A DNA stretch of 64,000 bases from Prochlorococcus marinus str. MIT 9401 (GCF_000760095.1 NZ_JNAR01000016.1:372001-436000); one strand, 5' to 3'; counted from the stretch's first letter, positions 29,019 through 38,169 are shown. The notes: a model not told the origin generated them from the sequence alone. Program-made: numbers and translations.

Positions 29019-29339
29019 TTATGGATTTTTCTCTAAATCTTCCATTAGTTTCTGCTGTTCTTCCTTTGACAATGAGTTGAATTTGATTTCTAGTTTATCA
29101 TTAACAACTTTTTCATACTCTTTTCTATAACGCTTCCTTTGTTCCATAAAAGTCATTTTTCCATTTACAACTCTATAAACGTAAGATGCTACCCAAGTAA
29201 AAACAATCAAAATCAAGATAAAACTTGAAAGAGTATTGGCTGTAAAATTGTCAATACCAATTTGTGGTGCAAATTTATAACTAATTAATCCTATTAATGA
29301 AACAAATAAACCTATCTGTATAACTTTACCTTTAGTCAA
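29019..29339 (-). CDS. DUF3007 membrane protein
   Basis: A 106-residue protein with two N-terminal membrane helices (about residues 5-22 and 35-58), then a charged helical tail with YRVVNGKMTFMEQRKRYRKEYE. This matches DUF3007, a family restricted to cyanobacteria and plastids and of unknown function. The gene sits 4 bases after ndhL, a pairing I recall as common, which hints at a role with the NDH-1 complex or thylakoid membrane. Confidence 0.78.
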   Translation of the reverse strand: MTKGKVIQIGLFVSLIGLISYKFAPQIGIDNFTANTLSSFILILIVFTWVASYVYRVVNGKMTFMEQRKRYRKEYEKVVNDKLEIKFNSLSKEEQQKLMEDLEKNP

Positions 29340-29343
29340 TTAT

Positions 29344-29577
29344 TTACCCTTTTTCACTTCCTTTTAGTCTGAGATTTAAAAATGGAGAAAATAAAATTAA
29401 GCCTGGAAAGAAAAGAAATACAAGACCATAAATTCCTAATCTTTCAAATTTGCCCATAATATTCCATCTATTGTTCATCCAGTAAAATAGTAATAATGGG
29501 ATAACCAATAAATAAGTAGAAATAATTCCAATATAAGCAATTAAAGTAGCGAATGAATTATTAAAAAAACTTTCCAT
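29344..29577 (-). CDS. ndhL: NAD(P)H-quinone oxidoreductase subunit L
   Basis: Small oxygenic-photosynthesis-specific subunit of NDH-1 in the thylakoid membrane; in other cyanobacteria loss impairs CO2 uptake. The 77-residue protein has two membrane helices (residues about 10-32 and 48-66) with the conserved [20 protein letters not shown] between them. It is upstream of the DUF3007 gene and trpA, and downstream of tRNA-Leu on the same strand. Confidence 0.9.
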   Translation of the reverse strand: MESFFNNSFATLIAYIGIISTYLLVIPLLLFYWMNNRWNIMGKFERLGIYGLVFLFFPGLILFSPFLNLRLKGSEKG

Positions 29578-29655
29578 TTTGATTTATGGTTGCTTAGTTA
29601 AAACATAACAACTATTGGAAGTTATCGTCAGAACTTAAAACAAATAATTAAATAA

Positions 29656-29741
29656 TGGGAGTGGGGGGACTTGAACCCCCACGAGCTAAATCGCTCGACG
29701 GATTTTAAGTCCGGCGCGTCTACCAATTCCGCCACACTCCC
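29656..29741 (-). tRNA. tRNA-Leu (UAA anticodon)
   Basis: The minus strand folds as a class II tRNA. The acceptor 5' GGGAGTG pairs with CACTCCC, followed by discriminator A at 29656. The D arm has GGCGGAATTGGTAGAC, the anticodon loop CTTAAAA gives UAA, a variable arm with GAGC/GCTC follows, and the T arm is GGGGG-TTCAAGT-CCCCC. CCA is not encoded. The gene is continuous: the group I intron that splits this tRNA in many cyanobacteria and plastids is absent. It lies between pyrC and ndhL. Confidence 0.97.
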
Positions 29742-29840
29742 TTTGGAATTTGCGCTATTTTATCGTAGCCGAAAGCAACCCATTTAACCAAGAAAAATTG
29801 GAATATTTACACTTTTAATTGTCAGATTAAATATGATTTT

Positions 29841-30890
29841 TTAATTTACATTCCCTTCTATTTGCCATTGTAAAGTTTCACCTGCATGAAATGGTTTTAT
29901 TTGTCCGACAATATTTTTTTCTTCAACAACATCAATAAATTCTTTAATTTTATTAGGTCTAGACACTAATTTTAATTTTTCTTTATTTGGGGGCAAATTA
30001 TAAAAATTAGGGCCATTCAAACTTGCAAACTTTTCAAAATTATCTAGAGCATCCTCTTCTTCGAATACCGTTAAATAGCTCTCTATTGCTACTGGCGAAT
30101 TAAAAATACCTGCACATCCACAAAAAGCCTTCCACTTCCTAAGATGTGGAGCAGAGTCAGTGCCTAAGAAAAAACATTTTTCACCACTTGTCGCAGCTTT
30201 CCTTAAAGCGAGTCTATTATTTTCCCTCTTAGCAACTGGTAAGCAATAAAAATCACTATTTAAGCCTCCAAAAAACATTGCATTTCTATTTATATGCAAA
30301 TGATGCGGAGTGATAGTAGCTCCAATATTATTTTCTTGAACAAAATGCACTGCATAAGAGGTAGTTATATGTTCTAAAACAATTTTTAACTTTGGAAATC
30401 TTTTAGTTATTTGAGAAAGTTCTTTATCTATAAATACTTCTTCTCTATCAAATACATCTACTTCAGAATCAGTCACTTCCCCATGAATTAAAAGAGGCAT
30501 TCCAGAATCTTGCATTAATTCAAAGATATTATATAGATTTTCTATTTTCCTAACTCCATGACTGGAATTTGTTGTGGCATTAGCAGGATATAATTTTGCT
30601 GCGAAAAAAACATTATTTTTAAAACCATTTTTTAATTCCCCTTTATTAGTTTCATCTGTAAGATAAATTGTCATTAGTGGTTCAAACTTAGAGCCTCCTG
30701 GTAACGCTTCAACAATAGATTTCTTATAAGAAATGGCCCTATTAATTGACGTTATGGGACTTTTAGTATTTGGCATTACAATGGCTCTTCCAAAATGTTC
30801 TGATGTAAAATGAATAATATTTTTTAATACAAGCCCTTCTCTTAAATGCAAATGCCAATCATCAGGTTTTATTATAGTTAAAGACTTCAA
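29841..30890 (-). CDS. pyrC: Dihydroorotase
   Basis: Third step of pyrimidine synthesis, interconverting carbamoyl aspartate and dihydroorotate. The class II (349-residue) form has the N-terminal zinc motif PDDWHLHLREG (HxH), the likely carbamylated lysine in FFAAKLYPANATTN, further metal histidines in LLIHGEV and VLEHITT, and the active-site aspartate in FLGTDSAPH. An inverted repeat lies 16 bases upstream of the ATG, within the probable leader. Confidence 0.96.
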   Translation of the reverse strand: MKSLTIIKPDDWHLHLREGLVLKNIIHFTSEHFGRAIVMPNTKSPITSINRAISYKKSIVEALPGGSKFEPLMTIYLTDETNKGELKNGFKNNVFFAAKLYPANATTNSSHGVRKIENLYNIFELMQDSGMPLLIHGEVTDSEVDVFDREEVFIDKELSQITKRFPKLKIVLEHITTSYAVHFVQENNIGATITPHHLHINRNAMFFGGLNSDFYCLPVAKRENNRLALRKAATSGEKCFFLGTDSAPHLRKWKAFCGCAGIFNSPVAIESYLTVFEEEDALDNFEKFASLNGPNFYNLPPNKEKLKLVSRPNKIKEFIDVVEEKNIVGQIKPFHAGETLQWQIEGNVN

Positions 30891-30906
30891 AATTTTTACT
30901 ATTTAA

Positions 30907-30933
30907 TCAATTTTAACAGCAAATTAAAATTGA
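30907..30933. promoter_or_regulatory. Perfect 10-bp inverted repeat in the pyrC leader
   Basis: TCAATTTTAA (30907-30916) and TTAAAATTGA (30924-30933) are perfect inverted arms around a 7-base spacer, CAGCAAA on the plus strand. The element sits 16 bases before the pyrC ATG. As RNA it would form a hairpin next to the ribosome-binding region; as DNA it could be an operator. Confidence 0.5.
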
Positions 30934-31008
30934 CAATAAATTATAGATAATCAAGGATAGTTATTAACCAATTATGAAAATTTTTATTATCTAAATTAAA
31001 GCCTAAAT

Positions 31009-32088
31009 ATGAGTGATTTTTTATTTCCAATAATAGAAATAGTTTTAGGGGTAGTTCTTCTTTTTGCTGGAGGAGAATTCTTTGTTCAAGGAGCCATATT
31101 TTTATCTTTAACTTTAGGAATACCTCAAATAGTAATTGGTTTGACTGTTGTTTCTCTTGGAACAAGCTCTCCTGAGTTGTTGGTAAGTTTGAGTTCAATT
31201 TTAAAAGGCAGTGATTCTCTTGCGGCAAGTAATGTAATTGGAAGCAATATTTTTAATGTTCTCGTTGTTTTGGGCATAAGCTCATTGATAACACCTCTAA
31301 AGGTAAAAAGCAGAATAGTCAGAAGAGATGTGCCTCTTTTAATGGCTATTTCTTGTGCAGTTTGGGCTATGTCATCAACAGGCTTATTAACATTGCAAGC
31401 AGGGGTATTTCTAATATTTTGTTTAATCTTAAATACAATATGGGAAATCAATACAATCAATGAGAAAGGAGCGGAGACAAAAGATGCTGAACCAGAGATA
31501 GAAGAATTAAATGTTAACTATAAAGGGAAGATGAATATTTTACTAAAGTTAATTTTGGGAATATTTCTTTTAAGCTTTGGTTCAAATATTTTAGTAAATG
31601 GTTCTCAAACGCTAGCTACTCTTTTGGGTGTAAATGAAATTGTTATTGGTTTAACTATCCTCGCAACTGGGACATCTTTACCAGAATTAGTAACTTCAAT
31701 AATTGCTGCATTTAAAGGCAAAACAGATCTTGCAATTGGGAATGTAATAGGAAGCAATTTACTAAATCAACTTTTAATCCTTGGAAGTTGCAGTATTTTT
31801 TCAGGATTTAAAGGTTTAGTAATTGAAAAGAGTCTAATAAAAGTTGACTTGCCTTTTATGGTTTTAACTACCTTTGCATGCTTACCAATTTTCTGGAGCA
31901 AAGGGAAAATCACAAGAATTGAAGGATTTATTTTGCTTAATCTTTATATTTTCTACATTCTCGATAAGATACTTTTCCTAAATGGATTTAACTTCCTTTC
32001 TGAATTAAGGATAGGTTTATTTTTTTACTTTGCGTTACTTATAGTGTTTCTGATTTTTCAAGAAAAATTAAAATTTATTAATTCATAA
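31009..32088 (+). CDS. Calcium/sodium antiporter (CaCA family, YrbG type)
   Basis: Membrane cation exchanger of 359 residues with about ten helices and a clear internal duplication. The first half has GLTVVSLGTSSPELLVSL and NVIGSNIFNVLVVLG, and the second half has the matching GLTILATGTSLPELVTSI and NVIGSNLLNQLLILG. These are the alpha-1 and alpha-2 repeats that form the ion pathway. An acidic cytoplasmic loop (about residues 155-170, AETKDAEPEIEELN) separates the halves. It stands alone in the plus orientation, divergent from pyrC. Confidence 0.92.
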   Translation: MSDFLFPIIEIVLGVVLLFAGGEFFVQGAIFLSLTLGIPQIVIGLTVVSLGTSSPELLVSLSSILKGSDSLAASNVIGSNIFNVLVVLGISSLITPLKVKSRIVRRDVPLLMAISCAVWAMSSTGLLTLQAGVFLIFCLILNTIWEINTINEKGAETKDAEPEIEELNVNYKGKMNILLKLILGIFLLSFGSNILVNGSQTLATLLGVNEIVIGLTILATGTSLPELVTSIIAAFKGKTDLAIGNVIGSNLLNQLLILGSCSIFSGFKGLVIEKSLIKVDLPFMVLTTFACLPIFWSKGKITRIEGFILLNLYIFYILDKILFLNGFNFLSELRIGLFFYFALLIVFLIFQEKLKFINS

Positions 32089-32090
32089 TT

Positions 32091-33455
32091 TTATCCATAC
32101 ATAGTTACAAATTCCTCTGAGATAGTTGGGTGCAAAGCCATAGTAATATCAAAGTCTTTTTTTGTTATTCCTGCATTTAATGCAATTGATACCATTTGAA
32201 TAATCTCAGACGATGTTTCTCCAAACATATGGCATCCTAGGACTTTGTCAGTTAGCTTATGAACTACAATCTTCAACATACATTTTGATTTATTCTTTTT
32301 AAAGGTATTAGACATAGGGGTAAATTTGCATTTGAAAATTTTTATATTTGTTTCAGAGTATACCTCTTTAGCTGTTTTCTCACTCAAGCCAACTGTTGAA
32401 ATTTCTGGAATAGTAAAAACTGCCTTAGGGATATATTCATAATTTACTCTTCTTTTTTGGTCATTAAAAAAATTATCCGAAAAAACTCTCCCTTGTTCTA
32501 TTGCTACTGGAGTTAAATTTGGTTTATTTATGATATCGCCAACTGCAAAAATATTTGGGTTGCTTGTTTGATTAAGTTCATCAACATCTAAATATTGGCC
32601 ATCCATCTTTAGATTTAAAAAATCTAAATCTAAAGGCAAAAGATTTGGTTCTCTTCCCGTAGCAATAAGAATATTATTAGTTAGTAGTTTATCCCCCGAG
32701 TCAAGGGTAGATTCAAGATTTCCATTTACTCTGTTGATAGACTTTAATTGAGCATTGGAGATTATATTGATTTCAGTAAAAGTAGGTGATTCCTCTAGGC
32801 ATAAAGAAAGATCCTCATCAAAACCATTAAGTAAATGTGAACCTCTAATTATTTGAGTTACTTCAGTACCTAAATTTCTGAAAACAGAAGCAAATTCACA
32901 AGCAATATATCCTCCGCCTACTATTAATATTGATCTGGGAAACTTTTCTAATTCAAAAATATCATCACTAGTCCATGCCAAATCTTCCCCAGGAATATTT
33001 AATTTCTTTGGTTTACCTCCAACTGAAATAAGAATTTTTTTTGAACTTATTTTATTTATAACTTTCTTCGTTTTTGGACAAATAATTTCTAATTCATTTT
33101 GAGTCGTAAATCTTCCTAAGCCCTCAAAAACAGTTACATTCAATTTATTTAAAGAATTTCTATGTAAATTACTTAATCTAGAAACCTCCTCTCTAACATT
33201 CGCCAATAAAATATTTGATTCAAAATTAATACCTTTATTTTTTAATCCATATCCTTCAGATGAATCCATATTTTTTTTACTTTTTGCTGCATAAACCATC
33301 AATTTTTTAGGAACACATCCTCTTATTACGCAAGTTCCTCCTATTTGATTTACTTCTATGATTGCAACTTTTGCACCATAACTTGCCGCACGTTTAGCCG
33401 CCGCGAGTCCTCCAGATCCAGCGCCAACAACAATTAAATCAAATTCAAATTCCAA
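32091..33455 (-). CDS. gor: Glutathione-disulfide reductase
   Basis: FAD-dependent pyridine nucleotide-disulfide oxidoreductase that regenerates reduced glutathione. The FAD site VVGAGSGGLAAAKRAA and the redox-active CVIRGCVPKKLM (C-x4-C) are at the N-terminus, the NAD(P)H site LIVGGGYIACEFA is near residue 175, and the C-terminal interface has ALHPTISEEFVTMYG with the catalytic His and Glu. The VIRGCVPKK form is typical of glutathione reductases rather than lipoamide dehydrogenases. It is divergent from a GST-like gene (52 bases between starts), which is a sensible functional pairing. Confidence 0.94.
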   Translation of the reverse strand: MEFEFDLIVVGAGSGGLAAAKRAASYGAKVAIIEVNQIGGTCVIRGCVPKKLMVYAAKSKKNMDSSEGYGLKNKGINFESNILLANVREEVSRLSNLHRNSLNKLNVTVFEGLGRFTTQNELEIICPKTKKVINKISSKKILISVGGKPKKLNIPGEDLAWTSDDIFELEKFPRSILIVGGGYIACEFASVFRNLGTEVTQIIRGSHLLNGFDEDLSLCLEESPTFTEINIISNAQLKSINRVNGNLESTLDSGDKLLTNNILIATGREPNLLPLDLDFLNLKMDGQYLDVDELNQTSNPNIFAVGDIINKPNLTPVAIEQGRVFSDNFFNDQKRRVNYEYIPKAVFTIPEISTVGLSEKTAKEVYSETNIKIFKCKFTPMSNTFKKNKSKCMLKIVVHKLTDKVLGCHMFGETSSEIIQMVSIALNAGITKKDFDITMALHPTISEEFVTMYG

Positions 33456-33507
33456 GACTTTTTTTAATCAATTATTATAACGTTAGTTTATAGCTTTAAT
33501 TCAAATA

Positions 33508-34740
33508 ATGAATGGGATTTTGACATGGGATGATTTAAATAAATTTGAAATTGAAGATCTTGATAGAGTCCATGGTATAAATAATTCCTACGCAAATTTA
33601 AGATTATTTGGACATAGCGAAAATGATGTATTAGTTACCCTCTATAGAGATAGGCATTCTTGGTGTCCTTACTGTCAGAAGATATGGTTATGGCTTGAAT
33701 TTAAGAAAATTCCATACAGAGTCAAGAAAATAAATATGTTTTGCTACGGCCAAAAAGAAAGTTGGTTCCTTGAAAAAGTCAGATCAGGGAAATTACCTGC
33801 AATTGAATTTAAAGGACAAGTTATAACTGAAAGCGACGATATCATAGCTTTTTTAGAAAATGAATTTGGAGCACTTGGATCTTTTATAACATCTAGTCAC
33901 CTCATCAAAATTCGAGAGTTAGAAAGAGAAATTTTCAGATCCTGGTGTAATTGGCTCTGCCGAGAAAGCTTTAATTTTATAGATAACTCTTTTAGAAAAA
34001 AAAGATTTAAAGAATCCATTTCTAAACTCGATGAAATCTTAAGTAGCTCAAAATCAGGGTTTGTTGATCCATCAGTTTCTAACACGGGTGATATAGAGCC
34101 TGGTGTTGGAGATATAATTTTTATTCCCTATATGGAGAGAATGAATGCATCACTTATTTATTATAAAGGGTTTAATTTAAGATCTAATTATCGTCATGTA
34201 GATAACTGGCTTACCCTTTTTGAGGGGACAAGTGCTTATAGAGGCACTCAAGGAGATTTTCATACTCATTCTCATGATTTACCCCCACAAATGGGAGGAT
34301 GCTATAAAGAAAGCAATGAACAACAGATTACTTTCTCTAAGCTAATAGATACCGGGGAGGGTTTAGGTAATTATGAATTAAACCAAAATTATGAGTCAAA
34401 ATATTATGCAAAAATTGCTCTTAAAAGAGTGATAAAGCATAAAGACAATTTACTAAAGGTAAACCCATACAATAAAGAATCCTTTGACGAATCATTGAGA
34501 TCAGCTTTGAGCCATATGATCACAGGTGAAGTATTAATCCCTAAAAAACTTTCAGGAATCTCTCTTAGTTACTTAAAAAATAGAATCTCAGTCCCTAGAG
34601 ATATGCCAATTATTTCCGCAAGGTTATTAAGGCAATCATTAAACAAAATTGAATCGCTTAGTGAAATCCATGAAATAGATAAGATACCTTTCAGACATAG
34701 ATATGATCAAGATCCTATAAATTTTATTTCTAGTTATTAA
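33508..34740 (+). CDS. Glutathione S-transferase-like protein, long form
   Basis: A 410-residue protein with an N-terminal thioredoxin-fold GST domain. RDRHSWCPYCQKIWLWLEFKKIPY contains a CPYC motif near residues 53-56, and the segment GKLPAIEFKGQVITESDDI gives the cis-proline and glutathione gamma-glutamyl site. A helical GST C-terminal domain follows, then about 150 residues with no match I know (from KLIDTGEGLGNYEL). The CPYC pair suggests glutaredoxin-like or omega-type chemistry. It is divergent from gor and convergent with dnaA (9 bases between stops). Confidence 0.85.
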   Translation: MNGILTWDDLNKFEIEDLDRVHGINNSYANLRLFGHSENDVLVTLYRDRHSWCPYCQKIWLWLEFKKIPYRVKKINMFCYGQKESWFLEKVRSGKLPAIEFKGQVITESDDIIAFLENEFGALGSFITSSHLIKIRELEREIFRSWCNWLCRESFNFIDNSFRKKRFKESISKLDEILSSSKSGFVDPSVSNTGDIEPGVGDIIFIPYMERMNASLIYYKGFNLRSNYRHVDNWLTLFEGTSAYRGTQGDFHTHSHDLPPQMGGCYKESNEQQITFSKLIDTGEGLGNYELNQNYESKYYAKIALKRVIKHKDNLLKVNPYNKESFDESLRSALSHMITGEVLIPKKLSGISLSYLKNRISVPRDMPIISARLLRQSLNKIESLSEIHEIDKIPFRHRYDQDPINFISSY

Positions 34741-34749
34741 GACAGTAAA

Positions 34750-36144
34750 CTATAAATTTTTTCTTGAATCTATTTGAAGTAAATCCCTTATTTTTTGAAC
34801 TTGACTGGCAATATTAGGATCAATAGACAATTTTTTTTCAACTTGTTCAATAGCATACATAACTGTTGTATGGTCTTTGCCCCCAAACTCATCTCCAATT
34901 CTTGGTAGGCTTAGATCCGTTCCATGTCGCATAAGATACATACCTATTTGCCTAGCTTGACTAACTGGTTTTCTCCTACTTGAACTAATCAATTCATCAG
35001 AAGAAACTTTAAAGAAGTCTGACACTTTATTAATAACTTGTTTTGGAGTAACAACAACTCCAACACTATTTGGATCAAGCATTGGAGCAATTGATTGGAC
35101 TGTCATTGGCAAGCCTGTTATTGAGGCGAATGCAACAGCTCTAGTAAATGCTCCTTCCAATTCTCTAATATTCGAAGTAAATCTTCCTGCTATAAATTGA
35201 ATTAAATCTCTGGGAAGATTCATCCTCTCTTGTTCTGCCTTTTTTTGAAGAATAGCTGTCCTCGTCTCGAGGTCAGGTGGTTGAATATCGGCAGTCATAC
35301 CCATTGAGAACCTAGAAATTAATCTCTCTTGAATTCCTGACAATTGATTTGGGGGTCTATCACTTGCAATGACTATTTGACTTCCCGATTCGTGAAGAGC
35401 GTTAAAAGTATGGAAGAATTCTTCCTGTGTATACTCTTTGCCTTCTAAGAACTGTATATCGTCTATTAAAATCAAATCTACATTTCTATATTTATCTCGA
35501 ATAGCAGTCATTCCATCTCTACGGATGCCACTAATAACATCGTTAGTAAAAGTCTCAGTGGATACATACTTAACTTTTGCTTCTGGATCTATTTCTACTC
35601 GATAATGGCCTATTGCTTGCATTAAATGAGTCTTACCAAGACCTACTCCACCACAAATAAATAATGGATTGAATTCTCTCCCAGGAGATTCAGCAACTGC
35701 TAAAGCTGCGGCGTGAGCCAACCTACTATTTGGACCTACAACAAATCTTTTAAATACATAACGTAAATTTAAACCATTAGGATTTTTGAATTGATTTTTT
35801 GAAGGATTATTTTGGTTAATACTAGAAAAAGATCTTTTTTTATGATTACCGTTATTTTCGTTAGGTTTATCTTCATTTGTTAAATCGCTGGTGGTATTTG
35901 TTTCAGATTTAAAAACAACTTTTACATCATGGCCGCAGATTTCTGTTGCAGCTTTTTCAATAGTTTCACAATAATTCTTTCTTAACCAATCACTGGAAAA
36001 TGTATTTGGAGCGATTAAGGTCAATAGGCCATTCTCAAAACAGTTAAATTTAGCAGGCCTTATCCATGTCTCAAATGAAGGCTTACTTAAAGTTTTTTGG
36101 AGTGATTGTTGAACTTCCGCCCAAATAGGATTTGTTGCTTGCAA
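34750..36144 (-). CDS. dnaA: Chromosomal replication initiator DnaA
   Basis: AAA+ initiator that binds DnaA boxes. The N-terminal domain I (residues about 1-75) is followed by a poorly conserved Asn/Ser-rich linker (80-125). The AAA+ core carries Walker [10 protein letters not shown] with Lys171 and Walker [13 protein letters not shown], and the DNA-binding domain IV has the family signature [14 protein letters not shown]. The only plausible start in the open frame is TTG at 36144. No dnaN, rpmH or recF is adjacent and I see no cluster of DnaA boxes, so this is probably not at the origin. Confidence 0.97.
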   Translation of the reverse strand: MQATNPIWAEVQQSLQKTLSKPSFETWIRPAKFNCFENGLLTLIAPNTFSSDWLRKNYCETIEKAATEICGHDVKVVFKSETNTTSDLTNEDKPNENNGNHKKRSFSSINQNNPSKNQFKNPNGLNLRYVFKRFVVGPNSRLAHAAALAVAESPGREFNPLFICGGVGLGKTHLMQAIGHYRVEIDPEAKVKYVSTETFTNDVISGIRRDGMTAIRDKYRNVDLILIDDIQFLEGKEYTQEEFFHTFNALHESGSQIVIASDRPPNQLSGIQERLISRFSMGMTADIQPPDLETRTAILQKKAEQERMNLPRDLIQFIAGRFTSNIRELEGAFTRAVAFASITGLPMTVQSIAPMLDPNSVGVVVTPKQVINKVSDFFKVSSDELISSSRRKPVSQARQIGMYLMRHGTDLSLPRIGDEFGGKDHTTVMYAIEQVEKKLSIDPNIASQVQKIRDLLQIDSRKNL

Positions 36145-36156
36145 AGTTTTATTCTG

Positions 36157-36171
36157 TAGATTATTAATCTA
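36157..36171. promoter_or_regulatory. Short inverted repeat upstream of dnaA
   Basis: TAGATTATTAATCTA has perfect 6-base arms around ATT and lies 13 bases upstream of the dnaA TTG start. It could affect initiation of translation or be a repressor site. It is A+T-rich and short, so chance is possible. Confidence 0.3.
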
Positions 36172-36313
36172 ATTGGAATTTAATAATTGGCCATTATCAG
36201 ATCACAAGATCACGACAAATTTAAAATTACTTAACAAAGCATCCACTAAATTTATCAAGATTAATTTTATATTTTTTAATAGGCATATAATTATTTTAAA
36301 TCTCACTAAAGAA

Positions 36314-36949
36314 TTGGATAAAGCATTACTTGTCATAATGGCAAAATGGCATGGTTTTGGAAGATGCAAAACAAGATTATCAAAAGATATAGGTAAAAGT
36401 AATTCTGCAAAAATACAAAGTGTGATGACCAAGCACACTATTTCAGTCGCAAAATTTCTCCAAGAAACTAAACCAATTGATATTTCTATTGCTATAGCTG
36501 GTTTGGGGACAAGTAATTGTAGAAGATGGTCTAGAGAATTAGGTATCAAAAAATTTAATTTACAGGGGAAAGGCTGCTTGGGAGAAAAAATGAAAAGGCA
36601 AATAATTATCAACAAAAAATTTTGTGCTAGAAATAAGATCAAAAATATTATTTTTATTGGTACTGACCTCCCAGATTTATGCCATCAGGATTTATTGAAT
36701 ACTCTAAAAGAGCTTCAAGAAAATGATCTTATTTTAGGACCATCTAATGATGGAGGATATTGGCTTATTGGTTTATCAGAAAAAATATTGTCATCGCATA
36801 TATATTTACCTTTCATTAACATAAAGTGGGGGAGAGAAAATGTTCTTCAAAATACAATTGATAATTTTTCATCTGCAAAATTGAAATGCAAGTTTTTAGA
36901 TAAAAAAATAGATATAGATACAATTGTTGATATTGAAAATAGAGAGTAA
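36314..36949 (+). CDS. DUF2064 / TIGR04282-type glycosyltransferase-like protein
   Basis: A CofC-like nucleotidyltransferase-fold protein. ALLVIMAKWHGFGRCKTRL is the N-terminal strand and the sugar-nucleotide loop ending in KTRL. IIFIGTDLPDL contains the metal-binding GTDxP, and LGPSNDGGYWLIGL is the family-specific GPxxDGGYxLiG motif. The reading frame is open from 36173, but the first 47 codons have no recognisable content, so I prefer the TTG at 36314, just before the first core strand; ATG 36332 would cut that strand. This family usually occurs with a GT2 partner, as it does here. The substrate is unproven; 'arsenosugar biosynthesis' is a database label for the pair. Confidence 0.78.
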   Translation: MDKALLVIMAKWHGFGRCKTRLSKDIGKSNSAKIQSVMTKHTISVAKFLQETKPIDISIAIAGLGTSNCRRWSRELGIKKFNLQGKGCLGEKMKRQIIINKKFCARNKIKNIIFIGTDLPDLCHQDLLNTLKELQENDLILGPSNDGGYWLIGLSEKILSSHIYLPFINIKWGRENVLQNTIDNFSSAKLKCKFLDKKIDIDTIVDIENRE

Positions 36950-36954
36950 TTGAT

Positions 36955-37638
36955 TTGTCTAAAATCTCAATTATCATTCCAACTATCAATGAAGCCAATA
37001 ATTTGCCATTATTGCTTTCAGATTTGTCGACTATTCATAAAGAGGGAGAAATTATTATTATTGACTGTGGTAGTGAAGATAAAACTATCGACATAGCAAA
37101 TATTTATGGAGCGAAAGTATGTATTTCCAATGAGAGGAATCGAGGTTTACAATTAGATATTGGAGCTAAGAAGTCAAAAGGAGAGTGGCTCATATTTTTG
37201 CATGCAGACACAAGATTAACTCATGATTGGTTTAGAAAAACATCTCCATTTTTAAAAAGAAACAAGAGTAATGTTTACTATTTTAAATTTAAAATTAATC
37301 ACAAAAAGATAATTTATAGACTACTCGAAGTTCTTGTAAATTTTAGAAGTAAATATTTTAAACAGCCTTATGGTGATCAAGGTTTAATAATTCATAGATC
37401 TGTTTATCTTAAGAATAATGGTTTCAGAAGTATTCCCTTAATGGAAGACGTAGATTTTTTAAGAAGATTAAACAATAAAAAAGATTTAAAACAATTAAAT
37501 TCACCTATATTTATAAGTTCAAGGAAATGGGAAAGAACTAATATTTTTCTCCAGGCACTCAAGAACTGGCACTTTAGAAGAAGGTGGTTAAAAGGCGAAT
37601 CATTAAAATCTATATATTATGACTACTACAAAAAATGA
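36955..37638 (+). CDS. Family 2 glycosyltransferase, TIGR04283 type
   Basis: A 227-residue GT-A glycosyltransferase. KISIIIPTINEANNLPLLLSDL is the GT2 N-terminus, IIIDCGSEDKTIDIA the first Asp motif, and FLHADTRL the DxD-like metal site. YGDQGLIIHRSVY and MEDVDFLRRL are the acceptor-side motifs seen in the rSAM/selenodomain-associated transferase 2 group. It starts with TTG 5 bases after the DUF2064 gene, so the pair is an operon. Its stop directly abuts that of the convergent GNAT gene. Confidence 0.85.
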   Translation: MSKISIIIPTINEANNLPLLLSDLSTIHKEGEIIIIDCGSEDKTIDIANIYGAKVCISNERNRGLQLDIGAKKSKGEWLIFLHADTRLTHDWFRKTSPFLKRNKSNVYYFKFKINHKKIIYRLLEVLVNFRSKYFKQPYGDQGLIIHRSVYLKNNGFRSIPLMEDVDFLRRLNNKKDLKQLNSPIFISSRKWERTNIFLQALKNWHFRRRWLKGESLKSIYYDYYKK

Positions 37639-38169
37639 TTAATTTGCATACCAAAAAGCACATTTAGAGCCTCTAGGTTCTAAAATCCAACCTTGTCTTT
37701 TGTAAAATGAAACCACTTCAGCATCGGCAAAAAGGGTTACTTTAGAAATTCCAATATTTTTTAATTCTTTTAGGATATATTTCATTAACTCTTTCCCCAA
37801 TCCGATTCCTTGATAGATTGGGTTAATAGCAACATCCCAAACGGTTGCCTCTAGAATTCCATCACCAGTGCATCTTGCAAATCCTACTAGTCTGGGGAAT
37901 TTATCATCATGACACCATAACCCAACCACCAAAATACTGAAATCCAAAGCTCTTTTCACTCTCCTTATAGGTCTTCTGCTCCAACCAACAGTTTGCAAAA
38001 GTTGATCGAGCTCTATTAAATCTAAATCTTTATTTTTACTACATACAAATATTTCTTCTTTATTTGTTTGAGTGAACTCATAAGAATTTAAACCATAGAG
38101 AGCTATCAGCTTATCCCTAGAAATACTGTTTGATTTCTTTATTGACGATCCTTGTTTTCTAAAAATCAT
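37639..38169 (-). CDS. GNAT-family N-acetyltransferase (Ycf52-like)
   Basis: A 176-residue acetyltransferase. The acetyl-CoA-binding motif is INPIYQGIGLGKELMKYIL (Q/R-x-x-G-x-G/A) near residue 115, followed by VTLFADAEVVSFYKRQGW. The arrangement WSRRPIRRVKRAL, VGFARCTGDGILEATVWDVAI is that of the plastid/cyanobacterial Ycf52 group, homologous to plastid acetyltransferases of the NSI/GNAT type. Its start overlaps the end of the ABC transporter gene by one base. Acceptor unknown. Confidence 0.85.
   Translation of the reverse strand: MIFRKQGSSIKKSNSISRDKLIALYGLNSYEFTQTNKEEIFVCSKNKDLDLIELDQLLQTVGWSRRPIRRVKRALDFSILVVGLWCHDDKFPRLVGFARCTGDGILEATVWDVAINPIYQGIGLGKELMKYILKELKNIGISKVTLFADAEVVSFYKRQGWILEPRGSKCAFWYAN

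Noticed and set aside
30941-31460. Minus-strand frames opposite the Ca2+/Na+ antiporter
   Set aside because: They lie antisense to a clearly duplicated, conserved membrane protein.
36173-36313. 47-codon N-terminal extension of the DUF2064 gene
   Set aside because: No conserved residues, and it would occupy the dnaA promoter region; kept only as an alternative start.
34750-36330. Replication origin next to dnaA
   Set aside because: No cluster of TTATCCACA-like or TTTTCCACA-like boxes, and no dnaN, recF or rpmH neighbours.
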